DNA from: an uncultured Nitrospira sp.
Lineage (GTDB): Bacteria > Nitrospirota > Nitrospiria > Nitrospirales > Nitrospiraceae
Reading direction: 5' to 3'
DNA: 64,000 nt
Assembly (NCBI GenBank): GCA_902500825.1
Contig: CABVRX010000001.1
Location: forward strand, 1 to 64,000
Part shown: piece after piece, positions 1-8,309 of the stretch
Position numbering within the stretch: position 1 is the first letter of the stretch
How the letters are laid out: every line of letters starts with the position of its first letter
Notes under the pieces: model-generated
Seen by the model: only the letters and a program-made list of their open reading frames with translations
What the model was told of the DNA's origin: nothing
Databases searched by the model: none
Translations under genes and position numbers: made by a program

Positions 1-52
1 CTCCAACCTGCGGTTTACAAAACCGCTGCTCTGCCGATTGAGCTACGCCAGC
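1..52 (-). tRNA. tRNA-Thr (anticodon TGT), 3' part cut off by window edge
   Basis: Read on the minus strand from position 52, the sequence folds as acceptor strand GCTGGCG, then TA, a D-stem GCTC/GAGC, and an anticodon stem GCGGT/ACCGC around the loop TTTGTAA, giving anticodon TGT (Thr). The T-arm and the 3' acceptor strand lie beyond position 1. It points away from the flagellar genes. Confidence 0.9.
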
Positions 53-245
53 CTGCCGATGAGATCACGTTCAAACGTTGTCTCGCACAGTACCAACAGG
101 CCGAAGAACCTGTCAAGAAAGCTCTCTCGTTCCAGATCATTCGATAGCGATCGATTGCCGGATTTATCGATACGGCTTGCATTGCCTGCCACGGGCCATT
201 ATTCTAGGCTCGTTTTCTTCTTTCGTATTCCAAAGGACATTACGC

Positions 246-1697
246 ATGAGTCAACTCCATGTCCTGGTTGTCGATGATGATCCTGCCGTGCGGGATGTGC
301 TGCAGGAAGCCCTGATGCAGGAGGAGTATCGCGTCTTCACCGCAGAAGACGGCGCTGCGGCGATCCAGGCGGTGAAGGACGCGGTCGTCCATATCGTGAT
401 CACGGATTTTCAGTTGCCCGATATCAATGGCATCGAGATCATCGATCGCCTTGCGAAACTCGACGCGAAAATTATTCCCATCATGATGACCGGGTTCGGC
501 ACCATTGAAACGGCGGTTCGCGCCATGAAGTCCGGTGCGTTCGACTTCATTACCAAGCCGTTCGACCTTGAAGCCGTGGGCGTGGTGGTTCGGAAGGCGG
601 CCGAGTTCCTCCGGCTTCGGCAAGAAAACCACCTTTTGCGGAAGGCCGTGCGCGATCAATATCGATTGGAACAGCTGGTGGGCGTCAGCGAGCCGATCCG
701 GCAAGTGATGGAGTTCGTCCAAAAAGTCGCCGACAGCGACAGCACGGTCATGATGCAAGGCGAGAGCGGCACCGGTAAGGAGCTGGTGGCGCGCATGCTG
801 CACTTCAATAGTCTCCGAAAGGACCGTCCGCTGGTCCCGGTCAATTGCGGCGCCATCCCTGAAAATTTGCTGGAGTCGGAGCTCTTCGGACATGAAAAGG
901 GCTCGTTCACAGGGGCCACACATGCGCGGATGGGCCGGTTTGAACTGGCAAACGGAGGAACTATCTTTCTCGATGAAATCGGCGAGATGAGCCTGCCGTT
1001 GCAAGTGAAGTTGCTTCGGGTATTACAGGAGCGGGAATTCGAACGAGTAGGAGGAAACCGGACGATTCACGTGGATGTGCGCATCGTTGCCGCGACCAAT
1101 CAGGATTTGGAAATGCTGGTTGAGGAAAAGCGATTTCGCAAAGACCTGTTCTATCGGCTCAATGTGATTCCCATCGTGATTCCTCCGCTACGAGACCGCC
1201 GAAGCGACATCCCGCTCCTGATCGATCACTTTTTGACTCGTTTCAATCACACCAAGCATACCGAGGTGTCGGGTCTTGCTCCAGACGCTCTCGATATGTT
1301 GACCGAGTATGACTGGCCAGGCAACATTCGAGAGTTGGAGAACATGATCGAGCGGTTGGTCGTGATCAAGAAGCACGGAGTTCTTTCCACCGAAGATCTA
1401 CCTGAGAAAATCCGTCGGCGGTCGGCGGCCTCCGAATTGAAAGAGCAGTTCATCCGGTTCAGCGAAGACGGCATCAATCTTTCAAGAGAGGTTGAGCAGT
1501 ACGAAAAGCATCTCATCATGGAAGCCTTGCGTAAAGCCAACGGTGTCACCTCACGGGCAGCGCAACTGCTCCATTTGAACCGGACGACATTGGTTGAAAA
1601 ACTGAAGCGCAAGGGTGTGGATCCACGATCCAACCTGGAAACGCTCCCGCTCTGGCCACGGTCTTCCAGTCAAAAGATTGACGACCTGGCGACGTAG
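246..1697 (+). CDS. sigma-54-dependent response regulator (NtrC/FlrA-FlrC class)
   Basis: A 483-residue three-domain activator of sigma-54 RNA polymerase. Residues 4-115 form a receiver with acidic DDD at 10-12, phospho-acceptor D54, T82 and K104. The AAA+ domain follows with Walker A GESGTGKE (172-179), the sigma-54 contact loop as GSFTGA (219-224, instead of the usual GAFTGA) and Walker B FLDE (241-244). A Fis-type helix-turn-helix lies near the C-terminus. I chose ATG 246 because AAAGGA sits 8 nt upstream and the receiver starts right after it; the open frame extends further upstream without homology. It stands first in the locus, where FlrA/FleQ-type master regulators are often found, but I cannot tell from sequence whether it is the master or a second-tier regulator. 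Confidence 0.85.
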   Translation: MSQLHVLVVDDDPAVRDVLQEALMQEEYRVFTAEDGAAAIQAVKDAVVHIVITDFQLPDINGIEIIDRLAKLDAKIIPIMMTGFGTIETAVRAMKSGAFDFITKPFDLEAVGVVVRKAAEFLRLRQENHLLRKAVRDQYRLEQLVGVSEPIRQVMEFVQKVADSDSTVMMQGESGTGKELVARMLHFNSLRKDRPLVPVNCGAIPENLLESELFGHEKGSFTGATHARMGRFELANGGTIFLDEIGEMSLPLQVKLLRVLQEREFERVGGNRTIHVDVRIVAATNQDLEMLVEEKRFRKDLFYRLNVIPIVIPPLRDRRSDIPLLIDHFLTRFNHTKHTEVSGLAPDALDMLTEYDWPGNIRELENMIERLVVIKKHGVLSTEDLPEKIRRRSAASELKEQFIRFSEDGINLSREVEQYEKHLIMEALRKANGVTSRAAQLLHLNRTTLVEKLKRKGVDPRSNLETLPLWPRSSSQKIDDLAT

Positions 1698-1785
1698 CCG
1701 ACGCCAATCCTGACGCCATTCATCCAAACTATCCATTGCTCTGAAGAACTCTCCTGATTTCCCGCGAGTTTCCTAGGCATGTGCA

Positions 1786-1801
1786 GGGCATGAGCTTTGC
1801 T
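1786..1801 (+). promoter_or_regulatory. weaker candidate sigma-54 promoter before the TPR gene
   Basis: GGGCATGAGCTTTGCT keeps the invariant GG-N10-GC spacing and the TTGCT of the -12 box, with G for T at the first base. The predicted start of transcription is near 1812, only 4 nt before the GTG at 1816 and 58 nt before the next in-frame ATG at 1870, so either the gene starts later than annotated or the match is chance. Confidence 0.4.
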
Positions 1802-1815
1802 GATGCCCTATCGCC

Positions 1816-3996
1816 GTGCATCGATGCCGCTTACGATATCGTCCATTTCTGTTCTCGATTGCCGTCTGGATGTCGCTCTCCGGGCCGGCCATGGGGAAGG
1901 TTCCCCCGCCTCCTGCTCCCAACACCTCGAATGCCGCAGCACCCGAACGCGCGGCCCCAACATGGAATCCAGTATCGGTTGAAGGATTCACGCAGCCTCT
2001 GCCGGACGATGGGCCTCGTCAGGAAGGCCAATCTTCGGGGATCGACGGACTGGCTTGGCAAGAAGGCCTGTCCGCGTACAGGAGGAATGCATGGTCTGAC
2101 GCGCAACGCTTCTTTACGAAGATCGTAAAGGACCATCCCGAAAGCCTACTCGTCCCATCGGCGAAAGCCTTCTTGGTCGAACTTTTGTTGCGTGATGAGA
2201 CCTCGGAGCAACCACGATCCGAAGCAATGGTCGAGTACAAAAAACTCCTTCGGGACCATCCGCAATCGTTAAACGCCCGAAGAGCAGAATGGCGGATCGC
2301 GGATTTGTATGTCGAGCAAAGCGCGTTCCAAGAGGCGCAGGCGTTCTATCAGCAAGCCATGGCTCATTCAATCGATATTCCCTTTGATAGGAATCGGGCG
2401 TTCCTGGGTCTTGGGTATACATTCATGGCCATGGGGAAATGGAGCGATGCCGAGCATGCGTTTGCCGACGTGCGAAAGCGAAGTGAAGACGAGCGGTTGC
2501 TCCAAGGGGCGACGGTGGGGTTGGCCCATGCATTGTTCAGGGCGCAACGATTTTCTGACGCGCAGCCGATCTTCGAGAGCGGTTACAGACGATGGCCGCA
2601 TCTCTTCAAAGGCGATCCCTTGTCGCTGCAACGGTATGCCGTCACGCAGGTCAAACTGCATCATGAAGCTTCTGCTCGAGAGCTCATGCTGCTCTTTTAC
2701 AATCTCTATCCGCGCCATGGATATGCGCCGACGGCTCTGCTGCACGTTGCCGAGGGGTTGCGGGCGAATGCCAAACAGCCGTTGGCTGAGTTCGTGTATG
2801 CGCTGATCCCCTCGCTCTATCCGGACAGCGAATCGGATGCGACAGCCAAGCTTCGGCTCGCTGCGCTTCGCGCGGAGAACATGTCGCCGGCCGGCAGTAA
2901 TTCGCTCGGGCTTACGATCAGCGCCATGATCCACAACGTGCCGGTTCCGGACCAGACCGCCGCCGCCTACCGATCGCTGCTTGAAGAGATCGCGACTCGA
3001 GAAGTCGGGAATCCGATGGGCAGCGAGGCTCTGTATTACCTCGGCAGAGAATATGAGTACGCCGGGGACATGAATCGCACGCTTCACACCTACAAGGAGA
3101 TCACGCTTCGAGCCACGGTTCAGAACGATCCGTGGGTCATGAAAGCATCGGAGCGCCTGGCCGTCCTTCTGACACCGTGGCTTGAGGCGGCGATCGCGTC
3201 GCGAGACGACCTGACGGTCGTCAGTCTGTTTCACAGACATGGCGCCATGGCAGAACAACGTTATGCGCGGTCTCCTCGCTTGCTGGACATCGCGGAATCC
3301 CACCGACGCCTGGGATTCACGCCGGAAGCCATGCGGCTGCATCAGCAGATCATTAAGTCGTACAGCGATTCGACGTTGCTCGAATCCGCTTTGATCGGCC
3401 TTGGGAAAATCTATCTGGACCAGCGGGACCCTCAGGCCGCCAGAAAAGTGCTGGAACGATACCGGTTTCAGTTCCCTCTCGGAAAGTATGAAGGAGAGGT
3501 AGTGCGCCTTCTGATCGATGCCATGCGGCAGCAACGGGACCTGCAAGGGCTTCTGCATCTGTGCCGTATGTGGCTTTTGCGTCATTCCGTTCATCCCGAA
3601 CGACCGGCCATGTACGTCGAGTTGGCTAAGACGCTGGGAGAACTGGAAAAACTGGAGGAATCCGCGTTGGCCTACGAAGAGGCATTCAAAGCCGGGGCGG
3701 TGCAATCGTCCGACACGCTTCTGCCCTATGCGGATACCTTGTCGCGATTGAATCGACATGAGCGGGCGATCGCCGCTTATCACGTCGTGTTGGAAAAGAA
3801 ACCGAACGCGGCTCAAGCCGATTGGGCGCGTCTGCAAACCGCCCAGCATTGGACGGCGTTGAAACAATACGATCGCGCCACCGTCGCGCTGGCCGAACTC
3901 GATGTCACGGATGATCCGATACTGAATCGACTGTCGTCTTCCCTGAAAGCGAGTTTACGGACGGCGGATCGTTCGGGGAGATCAGAGGGGTTATGA
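1816..3996 (+). CDS. exported TPR-repeat protein coupled to the FlrB-like kinase
   Basis: About 726 residues. The N-terminus has a basic start and a hydrophobic stretch (about residues 10-25, ending in SGPAMG) that looks like a signal peptide or anchor, then a Pro/Ala-rich linker, then helical tetratricopeptide-type repeats to the end (clear units around 80-130, 185-230 and 480-690). No catalytic motif is visible. Its stop codon overlaps the start of the histidine kinase gene (ATGA), so the two are probably co-translated, which suggests that the TPR protein acts with the kinase in the envelope. The start is uncertain: GTG 1816 has no clear ribosome site and an in-frame TGA at 1801 blocks any earlier start; ATG 1870 would remove the signal sequence. 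Confidence 0.7.
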   Translation: MHRCRLRYRPFLFSIAVWMSLSGPAMGKVPPPPAPNTSNAAAPERAAPTWNPVSVEGFTQPLPDDGPRQEGQSSGIDGLAWQEGLSAYRRNAWSDAQRFFTKIVKDHPESLLVPSAKAFLVELLLRDETSEQPRSEAMVEYKKLLRDHPQSLNARRAEWRIADLYVEQSAFQEAQAFYQQAMAHSIDIPFDRNRAFLGLGYTFMAMGKWSDAEHAFADVRKRSEDERLLQGATVGLAHALFRAQRFSDAQPIFESGYRRWPHLFKGDPLSLQRYAVTQVKLHHEASARELMLLFYNLYPRHGYAPTALLHVAEGLRANAKQPLAEFVYALIPSLYPDSESDATAKLRLAALRAENMSPAGSNSLGLTISAMIHNVPVPDQTAAAYRSLLEEIATREVGNPMGSEALYYLGREYEYAGDMNRTLHTYKEITLRATVQNDPWVMKASERLAVLLTPWLEAAIASRDDLTVVSLFHRHGAMAEQRYARSPRLLDIAESHRRLGFTPEAMRLHQQIIKSYSDSTLLESALIGLGKIYLDQRDPQAARKVLERYRFQFPLGKYEGEVVRLLIDAMRQQRDLQGLLHLCRMWLLRHSVHPERPAMYVELAKTLGELEKLEESALAYEEAFKAGAVQSSDTLLPYADTLSRLNRHERAIAAYHVVLEKKPNAAQADWARLQTAQHWTALKQYDRATVALAELDVTDDPILNRLSSSLKASLRTADRSGRSEGL

Positions 3997-5294
3997 CGAA
4001 TGCCGTGATCAAGCATCCGGAGGAACGGGAGCTGCTGCACGCCGCGTTCAAAAGTTTTGATGAGGCCGCTCAAACGTTGCAGCAATCATACAGCGCGCTG
4101 ACGACACGTGTGGAGCAGATGGATCTGGAGTTGGCGCAGAGCAACGAGGCGCTTCGCCGGCAGCTTGGCGACAATGAGGCCATGCGCGTCCATCTGGACG
4201 GAATTCTGGAGTCCATGTCAACGGGAGTGTTGGTGACGGACGATTGCGAGACGATCAGTCGCAGCAATCGCGCCGCCGAGGCGTTGCTGGGCGCCAGGGA
4301 TACCGAACTGCGGAACCGCCGTGCGTCGGACGTCTTGGCGGGTGTCGGTCTCGGCGTGTGCGACCGGCCGCAACACATCGGACAGACCGTCGTCTCCATC
4401 AGCCGTGTTCCGCTTCGCAATGATTCCGGGATGCGTTCCGGCCATCTTATTCTCTTGCAGGACATTACGCGCATCTATCAGCTTGAAGAACGGTTGCAGC
4501 GCAAGGAAAGACTTGCGGCCATGGGAGAACTGATCGGGCGGATCGCTCACGAGATCAGAAATCCGTTGGGCAGCGTGGAGCTCTTCGCGTCCATGCTGCA
4601 GCGTGATCTTGCCGAGCACTCGTCCGGCAAACGCTATGCCCAACAGATTTCGCAGGCCGTTCAGTTGATGGATCGCGTGTTGTCCAATCTCCTGTTGTAC
4701 ATGCGGCCGATTCGCATGGCCCGCGATTGGCACGTGGCCGAGCCATTGATTGGTGAATCGATCAAATTGGCTGCCCATGCGCTCACCAAGGTATCGGTTG
4801 AAACCCGAGTGGAGATCGATCGGGAGGTTCAATCAATTTGGTGTCACGACGGGCAGCTGAAACAGGTCCTCCTGAACTTGATCGTCAACGCGGTTCAGGC
4901 GATGCCGAATGGAGGTATCTTGGCGATCAGTCTCTCTCAAGAACCGCCGCAGACACTTGGCGGATCCGCTGTTCGGCTGTGCGTACGCGACTCCGGAGTC
5001 GGCATCGATCCGGCCCATCGCTCGCGCATATTTGACCCATTCTTTTCGACGAAGGAAGCGGGAACCGGTCTTGGCCTGGCGATTGTGCATTCGATCGTCG
5101 ATGCGCACCAAGGACGGATCGATGTCGAGAGCGTGGTCGGGCAAGGCACCTCATGCTCGATTATTCTGCCTCATCCTTCGACGGATGGCGATCCGAATGA
5201 AGCGCAAGTCCAAACCAGGAACGAGTCTCAACCCAGTGCCGCTCATCCCGTCGAGCGTGAGGTGGCGGTAGCGGAGGAATGGTCTCATGAGTGA
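3993..5294 (+). CDS. flrB: FlrB/FleS-like PAS sensor histidine kinase
   Basis: A 433-residue kinase without transmembrane segments, so probably cytoplasmic. A coiled N-terminal part (about 10-65) is followed by a PAS domain (about 68-160), then the dimerization box IAHEIRNPLG with phospho-accepting H186, and the ATPase with an N box (LNLIVNAVQAMP), G1 (DSGVGI), F box (FDPFF) and G2 (GTGLGLAI). This arrangement is that of FlrB/FleS/AtoS kinases, which phosphorylate an adjacent sigma-54 regulator to switch on middle flagellar genes. Start ATG 3993 overlaps the TPR gene stop, and the kinase end overlaps the regulator start at 5287, so TPR-kinase-regulator form one unit. Confidence 0.85.
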   Translation: MTNAVIKHPEERELLHAAFKSFDEAAQTLQQSYSALTTRVEQMDLELAQSNEALRRQLGDNEAMRVHLDGILESMSTGVLVTDDCETISRSNRAAEALLGARDTELRNRRASDVLAGVGLGVCDRPQHIGQTVVSISRVPLRNDSGMRSGHLILLQDITRIYQLEERLQRKERLAAMGELIGRIAHEIRNPLGSVELFASMLQRDLAEHSSGKRYAQQISQAVQLMDRVLSNLLLYMRPIRMARDWHVAEPLIGESIKLAAHALTKVSVETRVEIDREVQSIWCHDGQLKQVLLNLIVNAVQAMPNGGILAISLSQEPPQTLGGSAVRLCVRDSGVGIDPAHRSRIFDPFFSTKEAGTGLGLAIVHSIVDAHQGRIDVESVVGQGTSCSIILPHPSTDGDPNEAQVQTRNESQPSAAHPVEREVAVAEEWSHE

Positions 5295-6699
5295 CCGCGA
5301 GAAGAGCAATCCTATTTCTGAAATCGGCGACGAGCGCGAGCGCATTCTCATCGTCGATGACGACCCATCGATGCGGACTGCATTGATGGAGACGGTCAAG
5401 CGACTCGGCTATTCCGTGCAAGGGGCGGTCGATGGAATGGACGCGATCGAACGGATCGCCCGGTTCCGTCCTTGGATGGTGCTGACCGACCTCAAGATGC
5501 CGCGCCTGAACGGCCTCGAATTGATCAAGGAAGTCCGGACGCGCGCTCCTCAAGCCACGATTGTGCTGATGACGGCCTATGGAGACATAGAAACCGCCGT
5601 GGAGGCCATGAAGTTGGGTGCGAGCGAGTATCTCTTGAAACCGTTTTCCATGGATGTGCTGGAGCGAGTCATCTCGAATCTCAAATCGGGACGAGAGGAC
5701 GGGGTTCCGCTTGATCATCCGCCCCATCCAACGGAAAACCGGGCTTTCTTAACTCAAGACCCAGGAATGATCCGGCTCCTCAGCACCATCGAAGGAGTGG
5801 CGGCCAGCCAAGCCACGGTGTTGATTCAGGGGGAGAGCGGCACCGGAAAGGAGCTGTTAGCCCGGTTTATTCATCATCGGAGCCCACGGGCGCATCGGCC
5901 GTTTATCGCGGTCAATTGTGCGGCGTTGCCGGATGGATTACTTGAGAGCGAGCTTTTCGGCCACGAGCGCGGTGCGTTCACCGGCGCATTGATCAGAAAA
6001 ATCGGCAAATTTGAGATGGCCCATACCGGCACACTGTTGCTGGACGAAATCAGTGAAATGAACTTGAGTCTCCAGGCCAAGTTGTTGCGCGTGCTGCAAG
6101 AACGTGAGGTTGATCGGATCGGGGGGCGCGATCCGGTTTCAGTCAATATTCGCGTGATCGCGACGACCAATCGGGCGCTCTATCGGGAAGTCGAACAAGG
6201 ACGTTTTCGGGAAGATCTATACTATCGTATCAACGTCTTTCCGGTCACAGTTCCCCCGCTGCGGGAGCGCGCGATGGATATTCCACTGCTCGCGCGGCAT
6301 TTTGTGAGCCAGTCGGCCTCGAGGAACGGTGTGGCGCAGCCGACGCTGTTGGACAGTGCGAGTGCTCACTTGCAGCGGTTGGTATGGAAAGGAAACGTCC
6401 GCGAGTTGGAGAACGTCATGGAGCGGGCGGTGTTGCTGGCAGGGCCTGGCCCGATCCTTCCCGAACACTGTCCCCCCGAACGGAGCGGAGAAACGCCGGT
6501 TCTGTCTGCCCCTCTGCAACAGCCGGCCAACGGATCGCTGTGGGAGATGGAACGCGAGCTGATTTTCAAGACGCTGGCACGAGTGAAGGATAATCGCACG
6601 CATGCGGCGAAGGAGCTGGGCATCAGCATTCGGACGTTGCGAAATAAACTGCGAGAGTATCGGGAGACTGGAAGACCATTGTCCATCATCGCGCCGTAA
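5287..6699 (+). CDS. flrC: FlrC/FleR-like sigma-54 response regulator
   Basis: A 470-residue NtrC-family activator and the presumed partner of the overlapping kinase gene. The receiver (about 18-130) keeps D68, T96 and K118. The AAA+ domain has Walker A GESGTGKE (182-189), a canonical GAFTGA loop (229-234) and Walker B LLDE (250-253). The C-terminal Fis-like helix-turn-helix reads HAAKELGISIRTLRNKLREY. It overlaps the kinase gene by 8 nt. It very likely acts at the GG-N10-GC promoters before flgB, fliK, fliL and flgF. It differs from the activator at 246 in keeping GAFTGA exactly and having a longer linker between receiver and ATPase. Confidence 0.87.
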   Translation: MSDREKSNPISEIGDERERILIVDDDPSMRTALMETVKRLGYSVQGAVDGMDAIERIARFRPWMVLTDLKMPRLNGLELIKEVRTRAPQATIVLMTAYGDIETAVEAMKLGASEYLLKPFSMDVLERVISNLKSGREDGVPLDHPPHPTENRAFLTQDPGMIRLLSTIEGVAASQATVLIQGESGTGKELLARFIHHRSPRAHRPFIAVNCAALPDGLLESELFGHERGAFTGALIRKIGKFEMAHTGTLLLDEISEMNLSLQAKLLRVLQEREVDRIGGRDPVSVNIRVIATTNRALYREVEQGRFREDLYYRINVFPVTVPPLRERAMDIPLLARHFVSQSASRNGVAQPTLLDSASAHLQRLVWKGNVRELENVMERAVLLAGPGPILPEHCPPERSGETPVLSAPLQQPANGSLWEMERELIFKTLARVKDNRTHAAKELGISIRTLRNKLREYRETGRPLSIIAP

Positions 6700-6838
6700 T
6701 CGAGGCAAGAATTGCCGGTCGGCACATTCGTACCGGACGCCCTCGCTGGTCGAGTAAAGGATCGAGCGCATGCGGGTTGCAGAACGCCGGGGCAGTCGTT
6801 CGAGGCGGTGGTTTTGTCCAAGACCTGAGCATCGGCAT

Positions 6839-6854
6839 AGGCATTAGGGTTGCA
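6839..6854 (+). promoter_or_regulatory. sigma-54 promoter of the flgBC-fliE(-fliF...) operon
   Basis: AGGCATTAGGGTTGCA has GG at 6840-6841 and GC at 6852-6853, exactly ten bases between, and a perfect TTGCA -12 box. The predicted transcription start is near 6865, 28 nt before the flgB ATG. It lies directly after the two sigma-54 activator genes. Confidence 0.75.
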
Positions 6855-6892
6855 AGAGCCGCGATGGTGTATGCCGAAAGGAGTAGGAAGGT

Positions 6893-7303
6893 ATGACGAT
6901 TTTCGATCGAACGATGCGATTGTTGGAGAGAACGCTTGATCTTCGCAGTGCGAGACAACGCGTAATCGCCTCGAACTTGGCCAACGAAGAAACGCCGGGC
7001 TATCGCGCATCGGAGTTGACCTTTATGGATCAATTACAGTCGGCCCGCAAGGGGCGCCTGCCGATCGTCATGGCTGCGACTCGGCCGGGACATTTCGGCG
7101 TTCAAGGGCCGCAGGGGGTGCAGGCAGTGACGGGGAAGCTCGGCGAAGTGCCGGCGGGCGATCTCCCGCTCGACGCCAACTCTGTGAACCTCGAATTGGA
7201 GATGGCGAAGTTATCCGAAAACGCCATGCAGTACAACGCCGCTGCCACGATACTGGCCAAGAAGTTTAACGGATTGCTGAACGTGATACGGGAAGGGAGA
7301 TAA
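6893..7303 (+). CDS. flgB: flagellar proximal rod protein FlgB
   Basis: 136 residues, normal for FlgB. The N-terminus carries the rod/hook family signature: a heptad-rich helix followed by ASNLANEETPGYRA. The C-terminal helix (VNLELEMAKLSENAMQYNAA) is the other half of the coiled coil that builds the rod. FlgB joins the MS ring/export gate to the rod in the periplasm and is itself exported by the flagellar type III system. The ribosome site AAAGGAG plus GGAAGG precedes ATG 6893. It is first in an operon with flgC and fliE, under the sigma-54 site at 6839. Confidence 0.95.
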   Translation: MTIFDRTMRLLERTLDLRSARQRVIASNLANEETPGYRASELTFMDQLQSARKGRLPIVMAATRPGHFGVQGPQGVQAVTGKLGEVPAGDLPLDANSVNLELEMAKLSENAMQYNAAATILAKKFNGLLNVIREGR

Positions 7304-7366
7304 CACCTAGCCCGCTCGGCTGGCTGAAATTGGCAAGCGGTTGACGGTTGATAGAGGAGGTCCATC

Positions 7367-7816
7367 ATGGAAATGTCCGACAGTTTGGCTGTTTCGGTTT
7401 CAGGGTTGGATGCTCAACGGCGACGACTCAATGTGATCGCCAGCAATCTGGCGAATGCCCAATCGACGAAGACGCCGACGGGTGGTCCGTATAAACGCCG
7501 GGATGTTGTCTTTCGTTCGACAGCGGTCCCAGGCGCATTTCAGCAGGCGTTCCGAAAAGTCGCCGTCGGGCCGTCGGCTCATGCGCTTGAAGGGGTCTCC
7601 GTCGCACGAGTGGTGGAAGATTCAAAACCCGGGCAACTGATCTATGAGCCGCATCATCCGGATGCCGATCCCAAAGGGTTCGTGCGTCTTCCCAACGTGA
7701 ATGTCATGGAAGAGATGGTGAACATGATCGGCGCCTCGCGCGCATACGAAGCCAATGTCCAGGCGATCAATGCGACACGCGCGATGTGGAACAAAGCGCT
7801 GGAGATCGGGAGGTGA
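7367..7816 (+). CDS. flgC: flagellar proximal rod protein FlgC
   Basis: 149 residues. The N-terminal family motif SNLANAQSTKTPTGGPYKRR and the C-terminal VNVMEEMVNMIGASRAYEAN are the typical paired helices of rod proteins. It has the longer middle region expected of FlgC. It is preceded by GAGGAGG 8 nt before ATG 7367 and follows flgB by 63 nt, with a non-functional sigma-54 look-alike in the gap. FlgC polymerises with FlgB and FlgF in the proximal rod. Confidence 0.95.
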   Translation: MEMSDSLAVSVSGLDAQRRRLNVIASNLANAQSTKTPTGGPYKRRDVVFRSTAVPGAFQQAFRKVAVGPSAHALEGVSVARVVEDSKPGQLIYEPHHPDADPKGFVRLPNVNVMEEMVNMIGASRAYEANVQAINATRAMWNKALEIGR

Positions 7817-7818
7817 TC

Positions 7819-8121
7819 ATGAGTCAGATTTACGGTCCGACATCCGGTATCGCTCCCATTCTCGATGTGGCCCCGGCGGGGTCTGCGGGAACGGCCGGGG
7901 CCTCCGGATTCTTGGATTCTCTCAAGTCCGCGATCGGAAAGGTCAACGATACGCAACTGGAGGCCGGCCGAACAGTGGATGCCCTCATGACGGGCGAAAC
8001 GCAGGATATTCACCGCACGATGGTGGCTCTCCAACAGGCCGATGTGTCTTTTCAATTGATGATGCAAATCAGGAACAAACTGGTCACGGCGTATGAAGAG
8101 ATTCAACGGATGCAGATCTAA
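7819..8121 (+). CDS. fliE: flagellar hook-basal body protein FliE
   Basis: 100 residues, the usual FliE length. FliE joins the export gate and MS ring to the rod and is needed for rod export. The C-terminal half (QDIHRTMVALQQADVSFQLM then RNKLVTAYEEIQRMQI) is the conserved part of the family. I start at ATG 7819 (GGGAGG upstream) rather than the upstream in-frame codon at 7786, which lies inside flgC. The stop codon is at 8119-8121, and a palindromic repeat begins two bases later. Confidence 0.92.
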   Translation: MSQIYGPTSGIAPILDVAPAGSAGTAGASGFLDSLKSAIGKVNDTQLEAGRTVDALMTGETQDIHRTMVALQQADVSFQLMMQIRNKLVTAYEEIQRMQI

Positions 8122-8122
8122 C

Positions 8123-8240
8123 AGGATGCTGAAAAAGCCCGCCAGCGGCGTTCTCGCATTGCTCAGAGGCTCAACGTACCGAAACGTACGCCTCGCCGCT
8201 TCGCTCGCTGCGGCCTTGCTGAACGGCTTTTTTGAGCATC
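8123..8240 (+). repeat. palindromic dispersed repeat, copy 1 (between fliE and fliF)
   Basis: A 118-nt element whose ends are inverted copies: GATGCTGAAAAAGCC (8125-8139) against GGCTTTTTTGAGCATC (8225-8240). It also holds an internal inverted CGTAC/GTACG pair. The first 97 nt match the copy at 26416 with about nine differences. It begins two bases after the fliE stop and ends 70 nt before the fliF start, so it sits inside an operon and could form a strong RNA hairpin that affects processing or polarity. Confidence 0.85.
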
Positions 8241-8309
8241 ATGGAATTATTATGGCGTTAGCACTGTAGCCTGTGAGTCGGTCAGGCGCGATGAAGGAGT
8301 GTGGCTAGA

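Noticed and set aside
1-245. Start of the first regulator gene at 78
   Set aside because: The frame is open from 78 but the residues before 246 have no receiver similarity and the ribosome site AAAGGA stands before 246.
2368-3867. 499-codon open frame on the minus strand opposite the TPR gene
   Set aside because: It mirrors the GC-rich codon pattern of the TPR gene, has no recognisable domain or ribosome site, and the plus-strand gene is clearly real.
7331-7344. TGGCAAGCGGTTGA between flgB and flgC
   Set aside because: TTG lies two bases too close to the GG for sigma-54 spacing.
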